Assembly: GCF_013366925.1 (NCBI RefSeq)
Contig: NZ_JAALDK010000001.1
Coordinates: 682,001 to 746,000 of the forward strand
DNA: 64,000 nucleotides
DNA from: Paraburkholderia youngii
Lineage (GTDB): Bacteria > Pseudomonadota > Gammaproteobacteria > Burkholderiales > Burkholderiaceae
Direction: 5' to 3'
Position 1 is the stretch's first letter, and each line of letters opens with the position of its first letter. Positions 1-9,902 of this stretch are shown piece after piece. The position numbers and the translations under genes were made by a program. The notes under the pieces were generated by a model that saw nothing but the letters and a program-made list of their open reading frames with translations, was not told the DNA's origin and searched no databases.

Positions 1-4
1 CTCG

Positions 5-349
5 ATGAACTATCAGAAGGACATCCCGCAGACCTTCATCGCGCCGATGAAGATGCCGGACATCAGCATGGCGCAGGCCGCGCTGCTAGGTGCTGCTGGG
101 CAAGGGCTTGGGCAGTTCAGCCAGTCCAACAGCCAGCCGCATAGCGTGGGCATGAACGGCACGGTCGGGCAGACGCCGAACTACTCGTCGCAATCCATCA
201 TGAGCGGCGTGAACAACATCGGCTCGTGGGGCAGCAGCTCGGGTAGCAGCTCTTACTCGGGCGGCGGCAACTCGTACGGCTTCACTCTCGGTGGCGATGG
301 CAGCTCGTCGAGCAGTGGTGGCAATTCCTTCAACTTCTCACTCAGCTAG
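5..349 (+). CDS. Internal virion protein, gp14-like (probably 5'-truncated by window edge)
   Basis: The reading frame is open to the first base of the window, so the ATG at 5 may be internal. The 114 visible residues end in a Gly/Ser/Asn-rich low-complexity tail. It lies directly before the gp15-like gene, which places it in the position of T7 gp14 (about 196 residues), an internal core protein ejected into the host envelope at infection. No sequence motif proves this; the call rests on position and on the Ala/Gln/Gly-rich N-terminal half. An AGGAGAG ribosome site for the next gene overlaps its stop. Confidence 0.55.
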   Translation: MNYQKDIPQTFIAPMKMPDISMAQAALLGAAGQGLGQFSQSNSQPHSVGMNGTVGQTPNYSSQSIMSGVNNIGSWGSSSGSSSYSGGGNSYGFTLGGDGSSSSSGGNSFNFSLS

Positions 350-357
350 GAGAGCAA

Positions 358-2646
358 ATGGCAAATGTGAGCTTCAGCCTGTCGGGCGACGGCGGGGTTG
401 TTACGCAGCAGAGCACGTTCGACAGCGGAGGCTCCACCTCCTTCTCGGGCGGGCCTAGCGGCGCTGGTCAATCCAGCGGCAGCGTGGCGGGCGGCGGCAA
501 CGCACTCGACTTCGCGCAGCATACGGCCTCGATGGGCCTAAAGAACGTGGACGCCCTGAACAAGCTGGCGGGCGGCATGATCCAAGGCTACATCGACAAG
601 GCCAAGAAAGAGCAGTACGCGCAGGGCATGGCGATGGCCGCGCAGGGCAAGGCACTCATCGACATCGAGAACGACCAGCCGTGGTACTCGAAGCTGTACG
701 GCCCCGACGCCACGGTGCAGGGTGCTCAGGCGTTCAACATGGCAGCAGCGATGCAGGACGCGCAATCGCAGTTCATGCAGGCCATGCCGCAGCTTCGGGA
801 GAAGTCACCCGATCAGGTGCGTGCCTACATCGTGCAGAAGATGGGCGAGGTGAAGCCCACGGGCGACGGCGCGTTCGACGCGATGGTGCAGCAGGGGCTC
901 GCGGAGCAACTCCCGAAGATGCTCCAGACGCATATGTCGCAGTACATGCAGTTCACGCAGGAGCAGAACTACAACGGCTTCACGAACCTCGGCACGAGCG
1001 GCGCACAAGCGCTGCAAGACACGCTGAAGGCGGGCAACAACCTTAACGACGAGCAAGTGGCGCAGGCTAACGCCGGGTACACGAACCTGCTGGCGCGGCC
1101 CGACAACATGACCTCGGAGGCGTACAGCCGTGGTCTGCGTGACGTGATGCTGGGCTCGGCGCAGAAGGGCAATTGGGCAGCGGTGAGGGCGATCAAGCAG
1201 ATGCCCGAGTATCAGTCCATGCCCACGGAGATGAAGGACAACCTCGAAGTCCAGATTCCGAAGCTGGAGCAGCAGTGGGCATTGCAGAATCCGGCAGCTC
1301 GCAACCTGTTCACCTCACGGGCGGACTTGCACTGGAGCCTGTCGGCAGGCGCATCAGGTATCGACTCGTCACCGGATGGTCACGCGCAGCTCGACCACAT
1401 CCTCGACACGATGGAGGCTTCGAACCGCAAGCTGAACGGGGACGCCACGCCGGTCTACAACAACGCCCAGCGCGCTCAGATGCACGAGCTGCTGGACAAG
1501 GGCAACGCGGCGCGGCTGGCGCAGATGCAGAAGGCGCAGATGAAGCAGCTCAACTACGACCAGTCCCTAGCGCTCGCCACGGGTGCGTACAACGACAACT
1601 CGTTCTCGAAGTACGAAGGGCTGGATGGGTTCGACAAGGGCGCGGCATCGCAGGCGGCGGACACGCTGTTCACGAAGACCGTGGGCTTCGGCGCTGCCCA
1701 GCAGGCCGACGCTGAGAAGAACGGCTGGGACAAGCTCAGCACGAGTGCGAACTACAGCACGTTCCAGTCTCCGCAGCTCAAGCAGATTCTCAACCAGCAG
1801 CTCCCAGCTCTCGTCTCGGGCAACGGTCCCGGCACGGCGGACATGCAGACGGCTCTCGGCTACGCGAGCAAGCTGCTACAGGGACCGGGCGGTGAGTCGG
1901 CTGTCGAGGCGTACGTCGGCAAGGATGCCCATAAAGTGATCGCGCTGCTCAACAGCGGCATCAACATCATGGACCCTGACCAGCTCAAGCAGGAGCGTGA
2001 GCTGCTGGCGCGCTCGCAGGGTGTGTCGGCTTCACCGCAGGACGTGAAGGCCGCGCAGGCAATCGTGCAGCAGGCTGATCCCGGCTGGTTCAAGCGGATG
2101 ATGCCTTGGGTATCGGCGGGCGATCTTCAGCCGTACGAGCTGACGGACGGCAACAAGGCCCAGCTCGCGAACGCCGTGGCTCCGCTCATGGCGCAATACA
2201 AGGCCGCGTATCACCTGAGCGACGACCAAGCCTCGAAGCTCGCGCTCGGGCAGGCCATGCGCAACTCGGACTTCGTGCCGGGTGCGTTCATCCTGCACAA
2301 CGCGGCGCTAGGGCAGACCTCGTTCGCTGGTGCTGTGAACGCCAAGTATCCGGGAATGGGCGATCAGACGACGGCGATCTACCAGCAGGCGGTGCAGTAC
2401 GCCATCGACGAGCAGCTCAAGTCGGGTGGCGTCGAGCCGAAGGACTGGAAGGTAACGTCCGGTGAGAACCTCGGCAACGGGTACATGACGCTGTTCATGA
2501 CGAACTCGAACGGGCAACTGAAGCACATCAACATCTCGGCAGACACCGTGGGTAAGCGCATTCAAGACACCTACGGCAACAAGCCCGAGCACTCTAACGC
2601 AGACCTCGGCCTGACAAGCAAGAACGCTTGGGGCTGGGCCTACTAA
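358..2646 (+). CDS. Internal virion protein, gp15-like
   Basis: This 762-residue protein is almost the size of T7 gp15 (747). It lies between the gp14-like and gp16-like genes, as in T7. In T7, gp15 is part of the internal core and forms part of the channel through which DNA passes during ejection. The first 60 residues are Gly/Ser-rich and share a 'FSLSGDGG' type stretch with the tail of the preceding protein. The rest is Gln/Ala-rich and predicted mostly helical, without membrane segments. A good AGGAGAG site precedes the ATG. The family call rests on size and position rather than on a catalytic motif. Confidence 0.72.
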   Translation: MANVSFSLSGDGGVVTQQSTFDSGGSTSFSGGPSGAGQSSGSVAGGGNALDFAQHTASMGLKNVDALNKLAGGMIQGYIDKAKKEQYAQGMAMAAQGKALIDIENDQPWYSKLYGPDATVQGAQAFNMAAAMQDAQSQFMQAMPQLREKSPDQVRAYIVQKMGEVKPTGDGAFDAMVQQGLAEQLPKMLQTHMSQYMQFTQEQNYNGFTNLGTSGAQALQDTLKAGNNLNDEQVAQANAGYTNLLARPDNMTSEAYSRGLRDVMLGSAQKGNWAAVRAIKQMPEYQSMPTEMKDNLEVQIPKLEQQWALQNPAARNLFTSRADLHWSLSAGASGIDSSPDGHAQLDHILDTMEASNRKLNGDATPVYNNAQRAQMHELLDKGNAARLAQMQKAQMKQLNYDQSLALATGAYNDNSFSKYEGLDGFDKGAASQAADTLFTKTVGFGAAQQADAEKNGWDKLSTSANYSTFQSPQLKQILNQQLPALVSGNGPGTADMQTALGYASKLLQGPGGESAVEAYVGKDAHKVIALLNSGINIMDPDQLKQERELLARSQGVSASPQDVKAAQAIVQQADPGWFKRMMPWVSAGDLQPYELTDGNKAQLANAVAPLMAQYKAAYHLSDDQASKLALGQAMRNSDFVPGAFILHNAALGQTSFAGAVNAKYPGMGDQTTAIYQQAVQYAIDEQLKSGGVEPKDWKVTSGENLGNGYMTLFMTNSNGQLKHINISADTVGKRIQDTYGNKPEHSNADLGLTSKNAWGWAY

Positions 2647-2656
2647 GCGCGTAGGT

Positions 2657-2684
2657 AGAGCTGGTTCTCACGAGCCAGTTCTGC
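2657..2684 (+). terminator. Stem-loop between gp15-like and gp16-like genes
   Basis: CTGGTTC, a four-base loop TCAC, then GAGCCAG form a 7-bp stem with one G-U pair in the 69-bp gap between the two genes. No T-run follows, so it may be an RNA processing or stabilising hairpin rather than a terminator. Confidence 0.35.
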
Positions 2685-2715
2685 CCAGCGCGTTCTAACC
2701 TATTAGGAGAACTAC

Positions 2716-5700
2716 ATGGGTATGACCCAAAACCCTTTCACGCAAGACCAACTCGATAAGCTCGCAGAGAATGACCGCGCCATCGGCGCACCGCAGGGCG
2801 CGAGCGCTGCGCAGTTCACGCAGGAAACTCGCAACAACGCCTACGCTGTATCGCCCAAGGGCGCGATGGGCTACGCGCAGGTTATGCCGCAGACCCTCAC
2901 GAACGTGGAGGCGGCGCTGGGACGCAAGCTCAACCCGAGCAACTTCGACGACTCGCTACAGATTCATCGGTACGTCATGACGCAGAACATGCAGAAGTTC
3001 GGCAACTACGCCGACGCGCTGCGTGCGTACAATTCTGGCTGGGACAAGTCCAAGTGGGACAACCCCGAGACAAACGGCTACGTCGAGAGTATCCTCGGCG
3101 GCACCGGCACGCCGGGTGAGCGCTCCACCATCGACGGCCCTGCACTGTTCCGTAAGGGCGGCAAGACCGCAGAGATCGACCCGGCGCAGACGCCGGTCAT
3201 GCAGGCTTTGAATCGCCGCGCCACGGCGCAGCCGTTGGCCGACTCTCTGGCTGACGACTCGGCGTTCACGGCGAATCCGATGCGGGCCTCGCTCGACAAC
3301 ATGAGCTTCGAAGACGCAGCAGCCGCAGAGAGCATGGCGGACATGCGCTCGCTGGGAGAGAAGACTGGCTTCGTCGAGTCGTTCGTCCAGTCCGCACATT
3401 GGGACACGCTGGCAGGCCGTATGATGGACGCGGTGCAGGCTGGCGCAGATGATCCGAACTGGAGGATGAGCAATGAGCAGAAGCAGTACGTGGCGACACA
3501 AGCGCCCGAGATTTGGGGCGACGACCACCTCCGCGATTACGTCGGCGCTGCGGGCTCGCAGGCTGACTTCGAGCGCCGCCTCGGGCTGGCGCAGCAGCAA
3601 GCGGACTTCCAGCGACGTGCAGCGCAAAGCGGCTGGACTTCCACGGCAGGGCAGCTCATGGCTGGTGCTGGCGATCCGGTCATGCTGGGCGCAACAATCG
3701 GTGCAGGCGCAATTGCGAACGCGGCTCGTGCTGCATTCGCGATTCGCGCAGCGGAGGGTGTAACCGGCGTAGTCATGTCGGCTGGTGAGGGCGCGGCGGG
3801 CAACATGCTTGCAGCTCACGCCATCACCCGTATGGACGGCGGGCAGGACAACTGGCCCGAGCTGTTCAAGCAAGGCGTCATGGGCGCGCTGCTCGGCGGC
3901 GTAGGTCACGCTGCGGGCCTGATGGGCAAGTTCAAGGCAGCAGAGGAAGTAGGCCCGAAGCTGGACGAGAAGGCTGTAGGCGCTCACCTCGACGGTATGA
4001 ACGAGCACGTTGACGATCTCATTGGCCGCTCGGCTGGCGAGGTTCGCAGCGAAGACCCGCACGCGGGCATCCACGACAACGACGCAGCAGCCGAAGGCAA
4101 GGTGATCTCCGAGACGGAGACTCGCCCCGGCGATCACGGCAACGGTGACTCGAAGATCGCGGACGCCATCGAGGACTTCGACGCGCAGCAGCGCGAGAAG
4201 GCAGAGGCCGAAGCAGCAGCCAAGGAAGCCGAGGCGAAGCCTGAAGTCAAGGCAGAGCAGGAAGCCGCCGAGGCAGACCGCGACGTAGCTCCGCACGCAG
4301 AGGACCGCGTGAACGAGGAGTGGAAGGCCGACACAACGGTGGGCAAGCTGCGCGAGGACACGCTGAGCTTCCTCGAACGCGACCATCCGGCAACCACGGA
4401 CTCACACGCCGAGCTGGCACGACTCGCCGCTGAGGCCAAAGACCCGATGGTGCGCGCTCTCGCTGGGCGGCTGTTGGAGTCTCAGGAAGGCCGTACGCCA
4501 GCCCCGGTGTTCAAGCACGACGGCAAGGCCGACCTCAAGGGTGTGCGCAGCCACTACGACCCGAGCACCCACGAGATTCACGTGTGGGACCATGACCTCC
4601 GCGACTCCTCTGTCAACAAGGAGAAGCAAGCGAAGGGCCTGATCGGCAACGGTGGGCTGAACCATGACGAGACGATGCTGCACGAGATCGCTCACTCGGT
4701 CACGGGGCAGAAGATCAACTTCGGCTTGCGGAACCCCGAGACGGCGCACGGCCAGCTAGTCAGCCAGCTCGACAAGCTGCGTAAACGCGCACAGCGCGAG
4801 TACAAGGGCTCGGACGCCAACACGCGGTACTACTTCAAGAACGTGCATGAGTTCGTGGCCGGTCTGTACTCGGGGCAGTCCGAGTTCATCAGTCACCTGA
4901 AGTCGCTCAAAGTCAAGAACGGCAACATCCTCTCGAAGACCGTTGACGCTGTGCGCGCTCTGCTGGGCCTGAAGCCTAACGAGACGAACATGCTCACGAA
5001 GGCGCTGGGCCTGTCCGATCACCTCGCATCATCCGAGTTCCGTGCGAACACTCCGTACGGGCGCTCCAATGGCCGCGTGCTGACGGCTCCCGGTGTGGCT
5101 CGCGATGAGATTCCGCTCGGCTCGCTCGCGCAGAAGATGGCAGAGCAGCTTGAGAACTGGAAGGAGGTGCTGCCGAAGGAGACGGCACGCCTGCGCAAGA
5201 ACGCCACCACGTACTTCGACAAGGTGCGGACGCTGGGCGGCAAGGCCGACGCCGTGAGCAAGGTGCTGGGCAAGCTCGACTCGGTGGGCCTGAAGCTGGC
5301 CCGCTCGGACAACAAGGACGTGAGGCACATTGCGTCCCTGCTGGCCGAAGACCCGACAGGGCTGAACCGTCAGCACGCCTCGTCGGCAGCAATCGACAAG
5401 GTGATCCTCGCCTCGAACTGGCGCAAGCCGGTGGCTGAGATGTGGAACCGCATCTTGCCCGAGCTGATGACGACCGAGGAGAAGAACGTGTGGTCGCAGG
5501 GCGGTGTGTTCTCCGGCGACGCCGAGAAGCGCATCTCGCGCATGGTTCAGGAGGAGCGGCTGGCTAACCGCAACGCTCGCCTGAACGGCACCGAGTACAC
5601 CTCGCAGGCTCACCCGCTGGTCAAGCAGATGGCGGCTGTCATCGACGGCTTCTGGAAGGACATGACCGAGATGGGCGCGAAGTACGGCGAGGCCAAGTCA

Positions 5701-7617
5701 ACCGCAATCGGCAAGCGCGGCTGGCAGGGCTACATGCCGTACTCGTGGGACTGGCGCAACCTGCAAGAGCTGTACAACGATCCGGCTCGCGCTGGTGAGT
5801 GGAACAGCTTCAAGGGGATGCTGCGGCAGCAGTACATCGCCAAGGTGATCGAGCCTGCACTGGACAAGCTCAACAAGGCAGGCCCGGTGCAGCAGGATGC
5901 GCTGAACGCTCTGCACGCTGACGTGCGCGAGCGCGCCGCGAACCTGACCGACCGCTACCTCACGCAGATCATCCGCGATCCCGAGTCACGCCTGAACGGT
6001 GCCGACGACCACTTCGGCTCCGTGGCAGCGGACATGCTGAAGGCGGACTACAAGGGCAAGAAGGTGACAGGCGTGATGGCCGACGAGTTCAAGAAGGCTC
6101 TGAAGGATGTGATCTCTGATCGCACCCGCACGGAGTTCGACTTGCTCGCTCGCCAGCCTGACGGCGTGCGCCTGCTCGACTACATGGACACTGACGTGGG
6201 CCGTATGGTCGAGGGCCAGTCCTCGGAGTTCGCAGGCCGCATCGCTCTGGCGAAGCGCGGGCTGAAGGATGACGCGCACTGGACCGCGATGAAGGATGCG
6301 CTGGTGTCGCGTGGTGCCAAGCCCGAGGAGATCGACTCGCTCGACTTCCTCCACAAGAGCCTGACTGACCGCCTCAACAACAAGGACAACGCGGTCGCTC
6401 AGTTCCTCGCGCAGACGGCGCACATGAGCATGATGGGTAAGCTCGGCTTCAACGCGCTGGCTGACGCCGGTTCGATCATCGCATCGTCCGGCGTGACTGG
6501 CATGTTCAAGGCGATCTTCGGCGGCATGGCGAAAGACACCGCGCTGGTGAAGCAGCTCAACAAGGCTGCGTCGTCGGCTATGGGTCTTGACCATCGGCTG
6601 CACTTCGGTGAGACGCGCAGCGGGGCACAGCTCACGCGCACGGGCTCCATGCTTCAGGACTCATCCACATGGCGTCGTGTGGGGCACATGGGTATGGACT
6701 TGGTGGGCAAGCTCTCGGGCGCGCACTATGTCGCCAAGGCGCTCCACCGTGGCTTCGTGCCGATGCTGGCTGAAGACCTCGCGAAAGCGATCCGCAAGTC
6801 CACCATCGAGGATGGTGTCATCACCTCGACTGGCGGCGGCTCACTGACCCCGGCGCGTCTCGTGGATGCCGGTCTGACGGCTGACCGCGTGGCCCGCATC
6901 AAGGAAGCGATGGAGCTGCACGACGGCGCTCGCAATCATGGCGAAATCTTCTCGTGGGACGCATGGGACCGCACGCATCCCGGAGCAGCCGAGGACATGA
7001 TTGCGGCTATCCACCGCGTCACGGGCCAAGCGCTGCAACGCGCCTACATCGGTGAGACTCCGCGCTGGCTGAGCGAGGGCATCGTGGGCAAGTACGCTGG
7101 ACAGTTCAAGCGGTACGGCATCACGGCGCAGGAGAAGCAGCTCGCTCGCAACGCGTTCATCATGGACCGCAACTCGGGCACCGGCTTCGTCATGGGCGCA
7201 GCATGGGGCGCGGCTCTCTACTACGCGAAGTGTCAGGCCAGCACCATCGGCATGACGGACGCGCAGCGCGAGAAGTACATGAAGGAGCACATGAGCGGCA
7301 TCCACCTGTGGTCCGGCATCGCGGTCATGACCAACGTGTCCGGCTTGCTGGGCGACGGCCTCGACGCTGCGAATGTCCTCATGGGCGGGCAGACCAACGC
7401 CAGCGGCTCGCCTATCGTGGCCCTCGGGCAGGCGCAAGCCATCGCCAAGTCGGCTGGCGCTATCGGCGGCTCCGCGCTCGGCGCGGTGAACGGCGGGACC
7501 AACCCGCTGACCGGCAAGCCCGTGGACTACGTGAAGAACGTCCGCACCGCCATGCGCGTGCTACCCGGCGCGAACACCATCATCGGCTCGGCAATCGCCA
7601 ATGAGCTAAATCAGTAA
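2716..7617 (+). CDS. Internal virion protein with lytic transglycosylase domain, gp16-like
   Basis: At 1633 residues this is longer than T7 gp16 (1318). The N-terminal ~130 residues form a soluble-lytic-transglycosylase domain: a catalytic-type Glu at about residue 37 in 'TQETRN', the 'AVSPKGAMGYAQVMPQT' signature at about 44-60, and 'ALRAYNSGWDK' near residue 102. In T7, gp16 opens the peptidoglycan and leads the ejected core proteins. A Gly/Ala-rich possibly membrane-active stretch lies at about 310-370. An Ala/Glu/Lys-rich coiled-coil-like segment lies near 480-530. The remainder is a long helical body. An AGGAGA site precedes the ATG; a second ATG two codons later is possible. Confidence 0.85.
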   Translation: MGMTQNPFTQDQLDKLAENDRAIGAPQGASAAQFTQETRNNAYAVSPKGAMGYAQVMPQTLTNVEAALGRKLNPSNFDDSLQIHRYVMTQNMQKFGNYADALRAYNSGWDKSKWDNPETNGYVESILGGTGTPGERSTIDGPALFRKGGKTAEIDPAQTPVMQALNRRATAQPLADSLADDSAFTANPMRASLDNMSFEDAAAAESMADMRSLGEKTGFVESFVQSAHWDTLAGRMMDAVQAGADDPNWRMSNEQKQYVATQAPEIWGDDHLRDYVGAAGSQADFERRLGLAQQQADFQRRAAQSGWTSTAGQLMAGAGDPVMLGATIGAGAIANAARAAFAIRAAEGVTGVVMSAGEGAAGNMLAAHAITRMDGGQDNWPELFKQGVMGALLGGVGHAAGLMGKFKAAEEVGPKLDEKAVGAHLDGMNEHVDDLIGRSAGEVRSEDPHAGIHDNDAAAEGKVISETETRPGDHGNGDSKIADAIEDFDAQQREKAEAEAAAKEAEAKPEVKAEQEAAEADRDVAPHAEDRVNEEWKADTTVGKLREDTLSFLERDHPATTDSHAELARLAAEAKDPMVRALAGRLLESQEGRTPAPVFKHDGKADLKGVRSHYDPSTHEIHVWDHDLRDSSVNKEKQAKGLIGNGGLNHDETMLHEIAHSVTGQKINFGLRNPETAHGQLVSQLDKLRKRAQREYKGSDANTRYYFKNVHEFVAGLYSGQSEFISHLKSLKVKNGNILSKTVDAVRALLGLKPNETNMLTKALGLSDHLASSEFRANTPYGRSNGRVLTAPGVARDEIPLGSLAQKMAEQLENWKEVLPKETARLRKNATTYFDKVRTLGGKADAVSKVLGKLDSVGLKLARSDNKDVRHIASLLAEDPTGLNRQHASSAAIDKVILASNWRKPVAEMWNRILPELMTTEEKNVWSQGGVFSGDAEKRISRMVQEERLANRNARLNGTEYTSQAHPLVKQMAAVIDGFWKDMTEMGAKYGEAKSTAIGKRGWQGYMPYSWDWRNLQELYNDPARAGEWNSFKGMLRQQYIAKVIEPALDKLNKAGPVQQDALNALHADVRERAANLTDRYLTQIIRDPESRLNGADDHFGSVAADMLKADYKGKKVTGVMADEFKKALKDVISDRTRTEFDLLARQPDGVRLLDYMDTDVGRMVEGQSSEFAGRIALAKRGLKDDAHWTAMKDALVSRGAKPEEIDSLDFLHKSLTDRLNNKDNAVAQFLAQTAHMSMMGKLGFNALADAGSIIASSGVTGMFKAIFGGMAKDTALVKQLNKAASSAMGLDHRLHFGETRSGAQLTRTGSMLQDSSTWRRVGHMGMDLVGKLSGAHYVAKALHRGFVPMLAEDLAKAIRKSTIEDGVITSTGGGSLTPARLVDAGLTADRVARIKEAMELHDGARNHGEIFSWDAWDRTHPGAAEDMIAAIHRVTGQALQRAYIGETPRWLSEGIVGKYAGQFKRYGITAQEKQLARNAFIMDRNSGTGFVMGAAWGAALYYAKCQASTIGMTDAQREKYMKEHMSGIHLWSGIAVMTNVSGLLGDGLDAANVLMGGQTNASGSPIVALGQAQAIAKSAGAIGGSALGAVNGGTNPLTGKPVDYVKNVRTAMRVLPGANTIIGSAIANELNQ

Positions 7618-7624
7618 CCCGGAA

Positions 7625-7652
7625 CCCGTCCAGCCCTTGCTGGGCGGGCTTC
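7625..7652 (+). terminator. Strong hairpin after gp16-like gene
   Basis: CCCGTCCAGC, loop CCTT, and GCTGGGCGGG form a 10-bp stem with one G-U pair, starting 8 bases after the gp16-like stop. It is followed by CTTCTCC rather than a clean T-run. It may be a terminator for a phage or host polymerase, or a processing site ahead of the tail-fibre gene. Confidence 0.5.
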
Positions 7653-7697
7653 TCCGATTTCATGACCCTCTGACAGACACGAACAACAGGAGCTTAC

Positions 7698-9314
7698 ATG
7701 GCAGCAGACTATCTCGTTCCGTGGCTGAAGGCGTCGGGTCAGGATGGCCTGCGTAACTCCATGCAGGTAATCCCCGGCGACGGCGTTACCAAGACCTTCA
7801 GCTTCAACTTCGCTGGTGGCTACATCAGCAAGGATCACATCAAGGCTTACGTCTTCAACCCGGACACCGGGCTGACGACGGAAGTCACCATTACAGCGGA
7901 TATGTGGACTGGCCCCAGCCAGCTCACGTTCCCGACACCGACACCTGTCGGGCAGACCCTCGTTATCTACCGCGACACGCCGAAGACGCAGCCGCTCGTG
8001 AGCTTCGCGAACGGCGCGATCCTGAACGAGCCGAACCTCGACGAGATGGCACAGCAGGCCGTCTTCGCCACGGCTGAGATGACCGACCGCTTCGACACTG
8101 TGAACGACGGTAGCTCACTCGCTATCGTGAACTCTGCCACGGCGCTTAACACAGCCAACGCGGCTATCGCAGCCTCCGCTGCTGCAACAGTCGTAGCGAA
8201 CGCTGCAACCGGCACCGCCAACGCAGCCAGCTCGAAGGCCGACGCGGCAGTGAACACCGCGAATACGGCGCAATCTACCGCGAACGACGCCAAGACCACG
8301 GCGCAGGGCATCGACGGCAAGGCGCAGAGCGCGCTCGACACGGCGGCTAATGCCGTCACGACCGCGAACGGTGCAGTGGCCACGGCGAACGGCATCGACG
8401 CGAAGGCATCGAGCGCACTCACGCAGGCAGGCCAAGCCGTCACCACGGCGAACAGCGCCAGCTCGAAGGCAGATACCGCCATCTCAACGGCGAACTCCGT
8501 GAGCGGCACCGCGAACGACGCGAAGACAGTGGCAGCAGCCGCGCAGTCCACCGCGAACGCGGCGAGCGCCGCTGTGGCGACGGCTGTGCAGAAGTCCGGC
8601 GACACGATGACCGGGTGGCTCACGCTTCAGCAGACCTCGGGCGCGTACAGCGCACACCTCTACTTCGACGCGGCAGGATACAAGCCGTTCATGCGTGCCA
8701 ACAATGCCTCGGGCCTCGGCGGCTCCGTTGAGATCGTCAACGCCGCGAACTCGTTCGTCAACTTCTCCCTGTACGACAACGGCAACTTCATGTTCCGTGG
8801 TACGGGCTCGGTAGGCGGGAACCTGACGGTCGCGGGTGAGACGTACGCGAAGCAGCGCATCTACCTGTGGCGAGATGGGACGTACGGCGAAATGGCTATC
8901 CGCTCGGCTGATGGTACGTGCATGTACCTCCGTGGTCGCTCAGGCGGCGGCGGGGTGGAGTTCATCAACAACGCATACAACCGCATCTCGCTATCCATAG
9001 ATGACGCGGGCGCGCTCGCGTTCGGTGATGGTGGCCGGGTCAACTCGGACGGTAACGTTCGGATGAACTGGAAGAACCAGTACCTCTCGGAGTACTGCGC
9101 GTGGAATGAGTCTGACCACACTAACCTGTGGAACGGCAAGGCCGACCGCAACGCGAACTGCAACTACAACAGCGGGCTGATCGAACTAGGTGCTTGCAAC
9201 GTCGGTGGCACCAACACGAGCGACTGCGGCAACCCGTGGGTTCTCATTGGCCTGCGCACACAGTACGGCACCAACAACGTATGGCCCCGCGCCGTCTACC
9301 TGAGGAACAACTGA
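7698..9314 (+). CDS. Tail fibre protein, T7 gp17-type N-terminus
   Basis: This 538-residue protein has an N-terminal ~140-residue part that resembles the T7 tail-fibre attachment domain: 'GDGVTKTFSFNF' near the start, then the 'LVIYRDTPKTQPLVSF' stretch and a helix beginning at about 'NEPNLDEMAQQAVF'. Residues ~145-300 are an Ala/Thr/Asn/Ser repeat of 'TAN' units expected to form a trimeric shaft. A 'KSGDTMTGWLTLQ' motif, common in phage fibres, introduces a Gly/Asn-rich distal domain ending in a Trp/Cys-containing tip likely to bind the cell surface. It overlaps the next gene by 3 bases (ATG at 9314). Confidence 0.85.
   Translation: MAADYLVPWLKASGQDGLRNSMQVIPGDGVTKTFSFNFAGGYISKDHIKAYVFNPDTGLTTEVTITADMWTGPSQLTFPTPTPVGQTLVIYRDTPKTQPLVSFANGAILNEPNLDEMAQQAVFATAEMTDRFDTVNDGSSLAIVNSATALNTANAAIAASAAATVVANAATGTANAASSKADAAVNTANTAQSTANDAKTTAQGIDGKAQSALDTAANAVTTANGAVATANGIDAKASSALTQAGQAVTTANSASSKADTAISTANSVSGTANDAKTVAAAAQSTANAASAAVATAVQKSGDTMTGWLTLQQTSGAYSAHLYFDAAGYKPFMRANNASGLGGSVEIVNAANSFVNFSLYDNGNFMFRGTGSVGGNLTVAGETYAKQRIYLWRDGTYGEMAIRSADGTCMYLRGRSGGGGVEFINNAYNRISLSIDDAGALAFGDGGRVNSDGNVRMNWKNQYLSEYCAWNESDHTNLWNGKADRNANCNYNSGLIELGACNVGGTNTSDCGNPWVLIGLRTQYGTNNVWPRAVYLRNN
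8130..8600 (+). repeat. Degenerate Ala/Thr/Asn codon repeats in tail-fibre shaft
   Basis: The DNA repeats short units coding for variants of 'TANTA', 'SSKADTA' and 'TANDAK' within the tail-fibre gene. 'GIDGKAQSALDTA' and 'GIDAKASSALTQA' are two longer copies. Such repeats are prone to slipping and can change fibre length. Confidence 0.7.
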
Positions 9315-9700
9315 TGCTTACTCATGACCAATTGATCTTCGTCATCTGCCAAGAGCATCCGGGTCTGGAGCACGGCAAGGACTTCCTTGTCGGGCACCCG
9401 CTGGATGACGATGGCAACCAGTGTGCCCCAGCCTTCATCGTGAACTGGAAGCGCACCGACATCCCCGTGCCGAACGTGGCACTTATGACTGACCTGTACC
9501 CGAAGTACGACACCGACTTCCACACGACGCAAGTTCGCGAGCGCCGCGACTGGATCATCGCACGGTCGGACTGGACGCAGAACCCTGACATCCCCGAGGC
9601 CGTCCGCGAGAAGTGGCGGGCGTACCGACAATCACTGCGAGACATCACCGAGCAGGAGGGCTTCCCGCTCTCCGTCGAGTGGCCTGTCGAGCCTCAATAA
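9314..9700 (+). CDS. Phage tail assembly chaperone-like protein
   Basis: The 128-residue protein starts at the ATG that overlaps the tail-fibre stop (TGATG). Its C-terminal half ('ERRDWIIARSDWTQNPDIPEAVREKW' region, with 'AYRQSLRDI' after it) matches the Phage_tail_APC pattern found next to tail fibres in many phages. There the 'RD.LL..SDW..L.D.P' helix-turn is followed by 'YRQ.LRDI'. The position directly after the fibre gene fits a role in fibre folding or attachment. The longer open frame to 9128 lies inside the fibre gene and is not the real start. Confidence 0.78.
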   Translation: MLTHDQLIFVICQEHPGLEHGKDFLVGHPLDDDGNQCAPAFIVNWKRTDIPVPNVALMTDLYPKYDTDFHTTQVRERRDWIIARSDWTQNPDIPEAVREKWRAYRQSLRDITEQEGFPLSVEWPVEPQ

Positions 9701-9713
9701 CTTAGGAGAACAT

Positions 9714-9902
9714 ATGACTGGCCGCGAAGTAGCATCGGCAGTAGTTCAAGCGTCACCCCCGGTCTACACCAGCGGCTCGCTCATTCTTGGGCACCCGGTA
9801 AACGATTGGGTCATGTATGGCACCGCGCTGTATCTGGCGTGCCAGTTCATCGTCATCGCACCGAAGGTGTACCGAACTCTCACAGGCAAGGAGAAGAAGT
9901 GA
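9714..9902 (+). CDS. Putative holin (T7 gp17.5 position)
   Basis: This 62-residue protein has one hydrophobic segment (about residues 33-50, 'VMYGTALYLACQFIVIAP') and a Lys-rich C-terminus 'LTGKEKK'. The size, topology and position between the tail genes and TerS match the class II holin of T7 (67 residues), which makes holes in the inner membrane to end infection. An AGGAGA site lies before the ATG. Its stop overlaps the GTG start of TerS (GTGA), so the two are translationally coupled. Confidence 0.75.
   Translation: MTGREVASAVVQASPPVYTSGSLILGHPVNDWVMYGTALYLACQFIVIAPKVYRTLTGKEKK

Noticed and set aside
2956..4386. 476-codon minus-strand frame inside the gp16-like gene
   Set aside because: Shadow of the coding strand with no recognisable domain or ribosome site.
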